From: JAJEFO01 sp965221845
Lineage (GTDB): Bacteria > Pseudomonadota > Alphaproteobacteria > Rhodobacterales > Rhodobacteraceae
Length of the DNA: 64,000 nucleotides
Assembly (NCBI GenBank): GCA_965221845.1
Contig: OZ244919.1
Coordinates: forward strand, 62,001-126,000
Direction: 5' to 3'
The notes under the pieces were generated by a model, which made no database searches, was not told where the DNA came from, and saw only the letters and a list, made by a program, of their open reading frames with translations. Made by a program: the position numbers and the translations under genes. Positions 8,512-17,805 of this stretch are shown here, piece by piece. Within the stretch, counting starts at the first letter, position 1; each line of letters opens with the position of its first letter.

Positions 8512-11500
8512 TCAGAAGACGAAGTCGTCCTGGCCGACGAGCGCGGCGTCGACGCCGGCGAGCGTGACGGAGTCCTCCGCCCCCCTGACCCGGACCACCG
8601 CGTTCCCGTTGCCGTCGTCCGACACCGACAGGTCGCGCCACCGCAGCCCGGAGCCGGAGAAGTCGAGCACGTCCTCGCCGTCCTGGAAGTCGCGCACCGT
8701 GTCCCGGCCGAACGGCCCGCGGCCGTAGACGAACGCGTCGGCGCCGGCGCCGCCGCGGAGCACGTCGTCGCCCGCGCCGCCGTGCAGCCAGTCCCCGCCG
8801 GCCCCGCCGTCCAGCACGTCGTCGCCCGCCCCGCCGTCGAGCCAGTCGCCGCCGGCCCCGCCGGACAGCCGGTCGCCGCCCGCGCCCCCGCGCAGGGCGT
8901 CGCGGCCCCCGCCGCCGTGGAGGCGGTCGTCCCCGGCCCCGCCGTCGAGCCAGTCCGCGCCGGCCCCGCCGCGGAGGACGTCGGACCCCGCGCCCCCGAA
9001 GAGGTCGTCGTCGCCCGCCCCGCCGTGGAGGCGGTCGTCCCCGCCCAGCCCCCGCAGCGTGTCGTCGCCCGCGCTCCCGCGCAGGACGTCCGCCGCGCCG
9101 CTTCCCGCCGGCGGGGCCGGCTCGTCGTCCCTGATCGTCACCGTGGCCGAGGCGTCCGTCCCGAGCGTGGCGCCCGCGGGGTCCGAGAGCGTCACCGTGA
9201 AGCTCTCGTCGCCCTCGCGGATGTCGTCCTGGACGGTCGCGACCTCGACGACCTTCTCCGTCTCGCCGGCCCTGAAGGTGACCTCCTGCGGCGCGGACGG
9301 TCCCGAACGGTCCCCGCTGCCGGCCGTGCCGTCCGCGACCGACCACCGCACCGTGACGTCCTCCGCCGAGGGCCGGTCCAGGCTGATGACGACCCGCGCC
9401 GTGCCGCCCTCCGTCACGGTCGCGTCCGCGACCGTCGCCACGGGCGCCGGGTCGTCGTCATGGATCACCACCTTCGCCGTCGGGTCAGGCCCGAGCGTCG
9501 CGCCCTCGGGGTCGGAGAGCACGATCCTGAAGCTCTCCGTGCCCTCGTGGACCTCGTCCTGGACCGCGGCGATCTCGACGGCCTTCACGGTCTCGCCCGG
9601 CCTGAAGGTGACCACCTGCGGCGCCGTCGGGGCCGAATGGTCGGCGCTGCCGGCCGTGCCGTCCTCGGCATGCCACCGGACCGTGACCTCCTCCGTCGCG
9701 GGCCGGTCCAGGACGAACACCAGCAGGCCGGTCGCCCAGCTCCCCTCCGTGACCGACGCCCAGGCGACGGAGACGACGGGGGCCGGGTCGTCGTCCGTGA
9801 TCGTGACCGTGGCCGAGGCGTCCTGCCCGAGCGTGGCGCCCGCGGGGTCCGAGAGCGTCACCGTGAAGCTCTCGTCGCCCTCGCGGACCTCGTCCTGGAC
9901 GGTCGCGACCTCGACGACCTTCTCCGTCTCGCCGGCCCTGAACGTGACCTCCTGCGGCGCCGAGGGGCCCCCGTGGTCGCCGCCGCCGGCCGTGCCGTCC
10001 GCGACCGACCACCGCACCGTGACGTCATTCGCCGAGGCCCGGTCCAGGGTGATGACGACCCGCGCCGTGCCGCCCTCCGTGACGGTCGCGTCCGCGACGG
10101 AGACCGCGGGCGCCGGGTCGTCGTCCTTGACCGTCACCGTGGCCGAGGCGTCCGTCCCGAGCGTGGCGCCCGCGGGGTCCGAGAGCGTCACCGTGAAGCT
10201 CTCGTCGCCCTCGCGGACCTCGTCCTGGACGGTCGCGACCTCGACGACCTTCTCCGTCTCGCCGGCCCTGAAGGTGACCTCCTGCGGCGCCGAGGGGGCC
10301 TCGTGGTCGCCGCCGCCGGCCGTGCCGTCCGCGACCGACCACCGCACCGTCACGTCCTGCGCCGAGGGCCGGTCCAGGCTGATGACGACCCGCGCCGTGC
10401 CGCCCTCCGTCACGGCGGCGTCCGCGACGGAGACCGCGGGTTCCGGGTCGTCGTCCTCGACCGTGACCGTGGCCGACGACTCCTGGCCGAGCTTCGCCCC
10501 CGACGGAGACGAGAGCGTGACGGTGAAGTCCTCGTCCCCCTCATGGACCTCGTCCTGGACGGTGGCGACCTCGACGACCTTCTCCGTCTCGCCCGGCCTG
10601 AAGGTGACCTCCTGCGGCGCGGACGGGCCCCCGTGGTCGCCGCCGCCGGCCGTGCCGTCCGCGACCGACCACCGCACCGTGACGTCCTGCGTCGAGGGGC
10701 GGTCCAGGCTGATGACGACCCGCGCCGTGCCGCCCTCCGTGACGGTGGCGTCGGCGACGGAGACCGCGGGCTCCGCGTCGTCGTCCGTGATCGTGACCGT
10801 GGCGGAGGCGTCCTGCCCGAGCGTGGCGCCCGTGGGGTCCGACAGCGTCACCGTGAACGTCTCGTCGCCCTCATGGACCTCGTCCTGGACGGTGGCGACC
10901 TCGACCGTCTTCTCGGTTTCCCCCGCCTTGAACGTGACCTCCTGCGGCGCCGACGGCCCCCCGTGGTCGCCGCTCTCCGCCGTGCCGTCCGCGACCGACC
11001 ACCGCACCGTGACGTCCTGCGTCGAGGCCCGGTCCAGGCTGATGACGACCTGCGCCGTGCCGCCCTCCGTCACGGTCGTGTCCGCGACGGAGACCGCGGG
11101 CGCCGGGTCGTCGTCCTCGACCGTGACCGTGGCCGACGACTCCTGGCCGAGCTTCGCCCCCGACGGAGACGAGAGCGTGACGGTGAAGTCCTCGTCCCCC
11201 TCATGGACCTCGTCCTGGACGGTGGCGACCTCGACGACCTTCTCCGTCTCGCCCGCCCTGAAGGTGACCTCCTGCGGCGCCGAGGGGCCCCCGTGGTCGC
11301 CGCCGCCGGCCGTGCCGTCCGCGACCGACCACCGCACCGTGACGTCCTGCGTCGAGGCCCGGTCCAGGCTGATCGTCACCCGCGCCGTGCCGCCCTCCGT
11401 CACCGTCGCGTCCGCGACGGAGACCGCGGGCGCCGGGTCGTCGTCCTTGACCGTGACCGTGGCGGAGGCGTCCTGCCCGAGCGTGGCGCCCGTGGGGTCC

Positions 11501-14499
11501 GACAGCGTCACCGTGAACGTCTCGTCGCCCTCATGGACCTCGTCCTGGACGGTGGCGACCTCGACCGTCTTCTCGGTTTCCCCCGCCCTGAAGGTGACCA
11601 CCTGCGGCGCCGAGGGGCCCGAACGGTCCCCGCCGCCCGCCGTGCCGTCCGCGACCGACCACCGCACCGTGACGTCCTGCGTCGAGGGGCGGTCCAGGCT
11701 GATGACGACCCGCGCCGTGCCGCCCTCCGTGACGGTGGCGTCGGCGACGGAGACCGCGGGCTCCGCGTCGTCGTCCGTGATCGTGACCGTGGCGGAGGCG
11801 TCCTGCCCGAGCGTGGCGCCCGTGGGGTCCGACAGCGTCACCGTGAACGTCTCGTCGCCCTCATGGACCTCGTCCTGGACGGTGGCGACCTCGACCGTCT
11901 TCTCGGTTTCCCCCGCCCTGAAGGTGACCACCTGCGGCGTGGACGGTCCCGAACGGTCCCCGCCGCCCGCCGTGCCGTCCGCGACCGACCACCGCACCGT
12001 GACGTCCTGCGTCGAGGGGCGGTCCAGGCTGATGACGACCCGCGCCGTGCCGCCCTCCGTGACGGTGGCGTCGGCGACGGAGACCGCGGGCTCCGCGTCG
12101 TCGTCCGTGATCGTGACCGTGGCGGAGGCGTCCTGCCCGAGCGTGGCGCCCGTGGGGTCCGACAGCGTCACCGTGAACGTCTCGTCGCCCTCATGGACCT
12201 CGTCCTGGACGGTGGCGACCTCGACCGTCTTCTCGGTTTCCCCCGCCCTGAAGGTGACCACCTGCGGCGTGGACGGTCCCGAACGGTCCCCGCCGCCCGC
12301 CGTGCCGTCCGCGACCGACCACCGCACCGTGACGTCCTGCGTCGAGGGGCGGTCCAGGCTGATGACGACCCGCGCCGTGCCGCCCTCCGTGACGGTGGCG
12401 TCGGCGACGGAGACCGCGGGCTCCGCGTCGTCGTCCGTGATCGTGACCGTGGCGGAGGCGTCCTGCCCGAGCGTGGCGCCCGTGGGGTCCGACAGCGTCA
12501 CCGTGAACGTCTCGTCGCCCTCATGGACCTCGTCCTGGACGGTGGCGACCTCGACGACCTTCTCCGTCTCGCCGGCCCTGAAGGTGACCTCCTGCGGCGC
12601 CGACGGCCCCCCGTGGTCCCCGCCGCCCGCCGTGCCGTCCGCGACCGACCACCGCACCGTGACGTCCTGCGTCGAGGCCCGGTCCAGGCTGATCGTCACC
12701 CGCGCCGTGCCGCCCTCCGTCACGGCGGCGTCCGCGACGGAGACCGCGGGGGCAGTGCCGTCGAACAGGAAGTCCGAGGCGCCGACCGACGAGGCCGCGA
12801 CGTTCTCCAGCGTGACCGACTGCCTCACGCCGCCGGCGCCCGTCCACGAGACGACCGTGTGCGCCGCCTCCGCGCCCGTGCCCTGCGCGACCGTCAGGTC
12901 CGCGAACGCGACGCCGAGCCCGGTGAAGTCGATCCTGTCCTCGCCGGCCGTGAAGTCCGTGATCCTGTCGTGCCCGGTGTCCGCCGAGGCGTAGACGAAC
13001 CTGTCCGCGCCCGCGCCGCCCGTGAGCGTGTCGTCGCCGGCGTTGCCGGTGAGGACGTTGTCCTCCGCGTTGCCGGTGATGACGTCGTCGCCGCTCCCGC
13101 CGACCGCGTTCTCGATCACCGTGCCCGCCGCCAGCATCATGTTGTTCCTCAGGCCGCCGACCGAGGAGGCGGTGGCGTGGGCGTCCGAGCTCTTCGTGAC
13201 GGTCAGGTCGATCACCTGGTCGGCCGCGTAGCCCGAGAAGTCGACCGTGTCCGTGCCGCCCGAGTCGACGATCGTGAACGCGTTCCTGTGGGCGTGCTTC
13301 GACAGCTCGCTGAACGCCTTGCCCTTCGAGGCGTCGATGCTGGTGTTGAAGCCCCAGACCGTGTCGCCCGTGAACGCGTTCGAGGTGCCGAACCCGTATT
13401 CCGCGTAGAGGCTGTCCAGGGCCAGCAGGTCGGCCGCCATCGGGCCGAGCGGGGTGGCACGGCTCGCGTCGACGTTCGGGTTCTCACCCTGGTCGAAATA
13501 CGACATCATCGAGAGCTGCCAGCTGTCGTTGGCGAACGCCGCGGAGCCGTGGAAACGGGCGGAGCTGTTGTAGGGGCCCGCGTGTCCCAGCCCGAGCGCG
13601 TGCCCGAGCTCGTGCAGGATCACATAGAAGCCTTTGCTCCCTACGGAGGAGTCTTCGGCGAAATAGCTGGAGTTAACGTTCACTTCGGAATGCGAAATGC
13701 GGCCTTTGCCGTATTTGGATACCGCAAAGCCTCCGCCCCATTGGTCCGAGAAGCGGATGTCGGCCGTCCCCGAGGAGGTTTCCCGGAAGTCGATCCCGAG
13801 GATGGCCCCGTAGACCTTGAACGCCTCGCGGACGAGACCGGCCATTGCCGCCGTCACCCCGTCGGAGTCCCGGGCCCAGCCGTCCAGCGTGTAGGTGATC
13901 ACGCCGTCCTTCGGGCTGGTCCCGTCGCTTCCAAGGTTGAACTTCCGGCTGTCCCAGTAGCCTTCCGTCAGGAAGTTCGCGATGCCGTCGAGGCTGTCTT
14001 CTGGCAGCGGCCCCTCAACAGCAAGCCGGTAGTCGCCTACGTTCGCGTTCTTGCGCAAGGTCCATTTGTACCCTTTCACGACGACGTAATAGGTTCCTGA
14101 TTCCGGTGCGGTGAGGTAAATTCTGGAGTCCTGCCCCCCGACGATGTCATCGTTGTACGCCAGGCGCTTGCCTTTCGAGTCGAGGATGTACATGAGCGGG
14201 TCGAACAGCGCGCCTTGGGCCGTCCCGGGATCGTCGATGCCTTCAAGGTCGAACTTGTAGCGCTCGCCCGCCTTCAGGGTGACCTTGATCCAGTCGACGT
14301 CCCCGTCGGCCTCCAGCGTTCCGGAATAGCTGCTCCCGACGTCCACCTCAGCCGTGGTCGTGTCGTCGGCCGGGATGTCGGCGGGCGTCGCGGGAGCCGT
14401 GGAATTCCCCGGCGCACTGGTCCGGGAAAGGGCGTCGACGAACTTCTCGTGGTTGCCGTTCTCCGCGTTGACAGGATCGATCTGGCACAGGACGCACAT
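8512..14499 (-). CDS. Secreted RTX zinc metalloprotease (serralysin-like, M10) with eleven Calx-beta domains
   Basis: The 1995-residue protein is predicted to be exported by a type I system and bind calcium. An N-terminal pre-peptidase-like beta domain (about 40-160) is followed by an M10 catalytic domain with the zinc motif HELGHALGLGH and a Met-turn SMMSYFD. A short RTX block then has GGSGDDVITGNAEDN-type repeats, followed by eleven Calx-beta domains of about 110 residues and a second RTX block (GGAGDDRLHGG-type). The C-terminus DDFVF is the hydrophobic end typical of serralysin export signals. No signal peptide or type I exporter is present in the window. The start at 14499 (MCVLCQIDP) is preferred, because the frame upstream enters the IS5 relic. 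Serralysins are usually about 480 residues, so this is a greatly expanded form. Substrate and role (adhesion, matrix or host protein degradation) are unknown. Confidence 0.9.
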   Translation of the reverse strand: MCVLCQIDPVNAENGNHEKFVDALSRTSAPGNSTAPATPADIPADDTTTAEVDVGSSYSGTLEADGDVDWIKVTLKAGERYKFDLEGIDDPGTAQGALFDPLMYILDSKGKRLAYNDDIVGGQDSRIYLTAPESGTYYVVVKGYKWTLRKNANVGDYRLAVEGPLPEDSLDGIANFLTEGYWDSRKFNLGSDGTSPKDGVITYTLDGWARDSDGVTAAMAGLVREAFKVYGAILGIDFRETSSGTADIRFSDQWGGGFAVSKYGKGRISHSEVNVNSSYFAEDSSVGSKGFYVILHELGHALGLGHAGPYNSSARFHGSAAFANDSWQLSMMSYFDQGENPNVDASRATPLGPMAADLLALDSLYAEYGFGTSNAFTGDTVWGFNTSIDASKGKAFSELSKHAHRNAFTIVDSGGTDTVDFSGYAADQVIDLTVTKSSDAHATASSVGGLRNNMMLAAGTVIENAVGGSGDDVITGNAEDNVLTGNAGDDTLTGGAGADRFVYASADTGHDRITDFTAGEDRIDFTGLGVAFADLTVAQGTGAEAAHTVVSWTGAGGVRQSVTLENVAASSVGASDFLFDGTAPAVSVADAAVTEGGTARVTISLDRASTQDVTVRWSVADGTAGGGDHGGPSAPQEVTFRAGETEKVVEVATVQDEVHEGDETFTVTLSDPTGATLGQDASATVTITDDDAEPAVSVADATVTEGGTARVVISLDRPSTQDVTVRWSVADGTAGGGDRSGPSTPQVVTFRAGETEKTVEVATVQDEVHEGDETFTVTLSDPTGATLGQDASATVTITDDDAEPAVSVADATVTEGGTARVVISLDRPSTQDVTVRWSVADGTAGGGDRSGPSTPQVVTFRAGETEKTVEVATVQDEVHEGDETFTVTLSDPTGATLGQDASATVTITDDDAEPAVSVADATVTEGGTARVVISLDRPSTQDVTVRWSVADGTAGGGDRSGPSAPQVVTFRAGETEKTVEVATVQDEVHEGDETFTVTLSDPTGATLGQDASATVTVKDDDPAPAVSVADATVTEGGTARVTISLDRASTQDVTVRWSVADGTAGGGDHGGPSAPQEVTFRAGETEKVVEVATVQDEVHEGDEDFTVTLSSPSGAKLGQESSATVTVEDDDPAPAVSVADTTVTEGGTAQVVISLDRASTQDVTVRWSVADGTAESGDHGGPSAPQEVTFKAGETEKTVEVATVQDEVHEGDETFTVTLSDPTGATLGQDASATVTITDDDAEPAVSVADATVTEGGTARVVISLDRPSTQDVTVRWSVADGTAGGGDHGGPSAPQEVTFRPGETEKVVEVATVQDEVHEGDEDFTVTLSSPSGAKLGQESSATVTVEDDDPEPAVSVADAAVTEGGTARVVISLDRPSAQDVTVRWSVADGTAGGGDHEAPSAPQEVTFRAGETEKVVEVATVQDEVREGDESFTVTLSDPAGATLGTDASATVTVKDDDPAPAVSVADATVTEGGTARVVITLDRASANDVTVRWSVADGTAGGGDHGGPSAPQEVTFRAGETEKVVEVATVQDEVREGDESFTVTLSDPAGATLGQDASATVTITDDDPAPVVSVAWASVTEGSWATGLLVFVLDRPATEEVTVRWHAEDGTAGSADHSAPTAPQVVTFRPGETVKAVEIAAVQDEVHEGTESFRIVLSDPEGATLGPDPTAKVVIHDDDPAPVATVADATVTEGGTARVVISLDRPSAEDVTVRWSVADGTAGSGDRSGPSAPQEVTFRAGETEKVVEVATVQDDIREGDESFTVTLSDPAGATLGTDASATVTIRDDEPAPPAGSGAADVLRGSAGDDTLRGLGGDDRLHGGAGDDDLFGGAGSDVLRGGAGADWLDGGAGDDRLHGGGGRDALRGGAGGDRLSGGAGGDWLDGGAGDDVLDGGAGGDWLHGGAGDDVLRGGAGADAFVYGRGPFGRDTVRDFQDGEDVLDFSGSGLRWRDLSVSDDGNGNAVVRVRGAEDSVTLAGVDAALVGQDDFVF
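9122..12757 (-). repeat. Eleven tandem Calx-beta coding repeats, 330-bp period
   Basis: Each unit encodes about 110 residues centred on VTEGGTARVVISLDR, TVRWSVADGTA, EVHEGDETFTVTLSDP and ASATVTITDDD. Units 11761-12090 and 12091-12420 appear identical over all 330 bases, while the outermost units are more diverged (for example VTEGSWATGLLVFVLDRP near 9700). This indicates recent internal duplication and makes the true copy number sensitive to assembly. Confidence 0.9.
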
Positions 14500-14516
14500 C
14501 GCCGTGCCGAGCTCTA

Positions 14517-15000
14517 AGGCCCGCTGACGGTCATGCCGCCGAGGGCGTGATGGCGACGGGACGCGGATCCCGGTCGCGAGGCTTCCGGCCGCCCTGTCGC
14601 AGCGCGTCGCCACCGCATGGAACTGCCTGGCCTTCGATAAAGGGCTCTCCGCCCGATGCCGCCACCTGAAGGTCTCCTGGCCGTGCTACCGGGGAATGGT
14701 CCGGCTCCGCATTGACGGGATCGCCGCCACCGAGCGCGTCCACGACCGCCACGGCCCTTCACGACCGTGCCGCTGCCGGACGCACGCTCGAGCCCGGGCC
14801 CCGCGGACAAGGCGTCGGGAACGCGCGCGAAGACGCCCGGCGTTCGGAACCGCCGGGACACGCTGCGCCAGTTGCACGAGAGCGCTCGGGAACGCCGCGC
14901 CAAGGCGATCCAGCGCGCAATCCCGACGGACGCTGCGTCAAGGAACTGCCCGCTGTCCGTCGCGATGGCATCGGGACCGGTCGCCTTGCCCGGTGGGATT
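14517..15000 (-). pseudogene. IS5-family transposase relic directly upstream of the metalloprotease
   Basis: The terminal sequence AGGCCCGCTGACGGTC at 14517 resembles the IS5 end AGGGCCCGTTGACAGTC at 17806. Read leftward, fragments such as DSGQFLDAA, GVFARVPDALS and AVVDALGG match the IS5 transposases at 17821-18545 and 47210-47974 but are heavily mutated. A TA precedes the end (14515-14516), as at the other copies. The other end was not found. The relic sits 17 bases from the metalloprotease start codon, so it may have replaced the native promoter. Confidence 0.7.
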
Positions 15001-15599
15001 CGGCTCGGCCAGCCCCCCCCCCTGGGGGCGGCATGACCGTCGAGGCCCATGCGAAGACCGCGCACCGCGCCGGGCTGCGCTCATTAACCCCAGTCCGTTC
15101 CGGAGACACGGTGACCTGGCACCTCGCCTTCTCGTCCTCCGTCACGATCACGCTGCCGGCAAGGGCCAGCCCGGCCGCTGGGGCAAGGCCTGCCCCGACG
15201 CGAGGGCAAGCTCCCGGCCACGCAGCCAGGCTCATGGAACCACCTCGTTCATGCCACGCCATCCTCTTCCGGATCATGGCCAAAATCAACTGCTGCTCCC
15301 ATCAATAACCAGCGTTCCTCATCGGAACGATGCGGCACGATGACGCGGCGCCGATAGTGGCGCCCCGCCATGCCATGCAGGCGGAGCCTCTTGCGCAATT
15401 ATCGCGGTTCCCGCGGCCGTGGCCAGCCTCCGGCGTCCGCCGGCGTGCCGGTACGCCCTGGAGACCCCGGAGTCCGGTGCCGGAACCCCGGCGGACGCGC
15501 CGTCCCCGGATCGCCGGCGAAGCCCCCCCCCCATGGCCGCGGAATCCGGTGCAGGGAACGCGGGGAGCCAGGCCCGAAGGACATCATTGTTCAGTGGCT
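15001..15599. other. No recognisable gene
   Basis: I recognise no coding sequence or RNA here. Two runs of ten C (15013-15022 and 15523-15532) are the only notable features. It is probably decayed mobile DNA, lying between the IS5 relic and a serine recombinase relic. Confidence 0.5.
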
Positions 15600-15938
15600 A
15601 AATGGGCAATGGGCAGGGTGCGCCGGCGCATGCATGCCGGCCGGGAGGCCAAGGCGGCGCGCGGCGAGCTGCCGGTCCTTCTCCCGCGCGGCTACGCGCG
15701 CGACGGGCAGGGACAATCCCCTGATCGACGAGGGATTCATGCGCCGCGCGGCTACGCGCGCGACGGGCAGGGCCGCACGGCGAAGGATCCGGACGCCAGC
15801 GTCAGGGCCCGTATCGAGGGCGGCTTCGCGCTGTTCCGGCGGCACGGGAGCCTGGCCGGGACCCTGCGCGCGATGGCCGCCGACGGGCAGGGCTTTCCGG
15901 TGCGGTGCGCTGGAGTGGCCGGCGCCGTCCAACGCGAC
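15600..15938 (+). pseudogene. Fragment of a large serine recombinase
   Basis: The frame reads KAARGELPVLLPRGYARD, then GRTAKDPDASVRARIEGGFALFRRHGSLAGTLRAM, which matches the 'recombinase' domain of large serine recombinases (the usual pattern is RGEL ... P.GY.RD..G...KDPD..V...I...F..F...GS...V...L). The catalytic N-terminal serine domain is missing. A 29-base segment with CGCGCGGCTACGCGCG is present twice (15684-15712 and 15744-15772), inserting 20 codons into the domain. The IS1634 left end cuts the reading frame at 15939. Confidence 0.6.
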
Positions 15939-16105
15939 CTTGAGTTCAGACCTATTCGCTTGCAAGCATATGAAATCATTGAGTCCGCTTTCGAGAAAGG
16001 GCACTACGTTTCGGCGCTCCCGGCGCCGCAATCCGGGCCGGTCGGCCCGTCAGGTCTGCTTCTTCCGCCCCCGTCGCTCGCAGACGAACGGCGCCGGGTT
16101 CCACT

Positions 16106-17748
16106 TCAGCCCAGCGTGCGGCAGATCATTCGCGCATCGGCCGACGCCGCGCCGGGCAGGCCGAACGTCCTCGATCCCTTCGTGTCGTGCAGGATGCTGA
16201 CCTGCAGGTCGTTCAGCGCCCGCCGGATCCGGTCCGGGCTCATCCGGCGTCCCTGGACCGCCAGCCGGTGGCGCACGTGCTGGAGGCAGCAGAGGGCCAT
16301 GCAGCAGATGGCGATGTGCGCCCGCACCCTGCGCTCCTTCCAGTGGAAGACCGGCCGGATCCTCAGTTCGTGCCTGTTCGCGCGGAAGCAGGCCTCGATC
16401 TCGGACAGCCTGCGATGCTGGATGACCAGGTCGCGCGGGTCATCCTGGCCGCAGCCCCAGGCGACGACCCCCCCCCCCCCCCTCGAAGCCCGTCCCAGCG
16501 GGCCGCCTCGGCCACCTTCGCCTCGTCGAGGCGCGCCTTCCCGCCGGGGAAGTCGAGGAACCGGGCGCCGCCGCGGCTGCTCAGCGAGGCCGGGGTGTCG
16601 CTGGCCTCCAGCCTGGCGCGCAGCTTCTCGATCCGGCGCTCCCGCTCGCGGGCGTCCTTGCGGGCGCGCTTCGGCGAATGGGTGACGACCAGCCTCCGCC
16701 CGCCGGCCTCGATGCACAGGAAGCTGCCGATCGACCGCGCGCATTCGTCCCGGCCCCATGGACCGTAGGCGTCCGGATCGAGGACCCTGCGTTTCTGCGC
16801 CGCCGGGCGGGCCTTCAGCCGGGCGCCGAGAATGCAGGGCGTGCCCCGCGCCTGCAGCGCCGCCTCGTTGTCCCTGCCGGTCATCCCCGCGTCGGCCGCC
16901 ACCGTGAACCGCACCCCGGCATGGTCGCGCTCCAGGGCCTCGAGCGCCGTCACGAGGGTGCCGCCCTCCCAGATGTCGCCCGGGAAAACCTCGTAGCCGA
17001 CCGGAAGCCCTTCCGCCGTCACCAGAAGCGCGAACACGACCTGCACCCGGTGCGGCCTGACGTCCTTGCTGCAGCCCTTGAGCCGCAGCGCGTCGTTCCG
17101 CTCGCTTTCGAAGTGCAGGCTCGTCGTGTCGTGGAACACCGCCGTCAGCGGCTCCGGCAGCAGGGTCTTCGCGACCTCCAGCGACCGGCGGCGGATCGCC
17201 TTGATCCGCCCGTCGTCGAGCATGTCCATGCCACGGCAGACGCAGTCCGGGTCCAGCGCCAGCTCGCCGTGGGCTTCGAGTTCGCTGACCGTGGCGCGCC
17301 TGGACAGCGGCCGGGTGATCCGGGCCAGCACGAGCTCCTCGACGATGCGGCTGGCGCTCGCCCGGCGCGCCCCGAACATGCGGTCCCAGCCGAGAAGGCC
17401 GTAGATGGCGCCGAAGGCCTCCCGGACCCCCACGACGACCCGGCACTCCTCGTGGCAGTCGGCCAGGTCGGTCCCGAACGGCGCGGGATCGCGGGCGGCG
17501 CGCCGGGACTGCTCGAGGAGATCGACGAATTCCTTCGGCGAGAACAGGGCGGTCCGGGAGCCGTCGGCGTCGCGCATCTCCTCGATGACGAGGCGGGCGA
17601 GGCCTTCGAGCCGCTCGAGCTGTGCCGCGCCGGTCGCCGTGCCGACATGGCGCAGGACGCGCTGCCGGACCTTGCCGCCGCTGCGCACGGACTTGACGAC
17701 CTGGACCTTGACGCGGTCGCCGGGGAGCTTCTTCCTTCGCACGAACAT
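16106..17748 (-). pseudogene. IS1634-family transposase, frameshifted at a 15-base C tract
   Basis: This is an IS4-superfamily DDE transposase. The frame from MFVRRKKLPGD (17748) contains the first two catalytic acidic regions, FHDTTSLHFES and VAADAGMTGRDN. It then shifts at C15 (16468-16482, encoding a glycine run) into the frame carrying the third region, IEACFRANRHELRIRPVFHWKERRVRAHIAI, ending at 16106. Joining the two frames restores a normal-length protein of about 547 residues. The homopolymer could be a slippage site giving some full-length product, or simple decay, so 'pseudogene' is provisional. Confidence 0.8.
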
Positions 17749-17805
17749 GGAGGGATGATGGCAGCGGACGGGCACATGCCAAGAGAAAATACGGCCGAGG
17801 GCACC

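Noticed and set aside
7607..9346. A 579-codon minus-strand frame that joins part of the RTX region to the IS110 relic
   Set aside because: Its first part is an out-of-frame reading of the RTX coding sequence. Only the part below about 8465 resembles a transposase.
8782..14100. Very long open frames (about 1770 and 1310 codons) antisense to the metalloprotease gene
   Set aside because: They are by-products of the high-GC repetitive coding sequence on the other strand. They lack domain motifs, and their repeats mirror the Calx-beta period.
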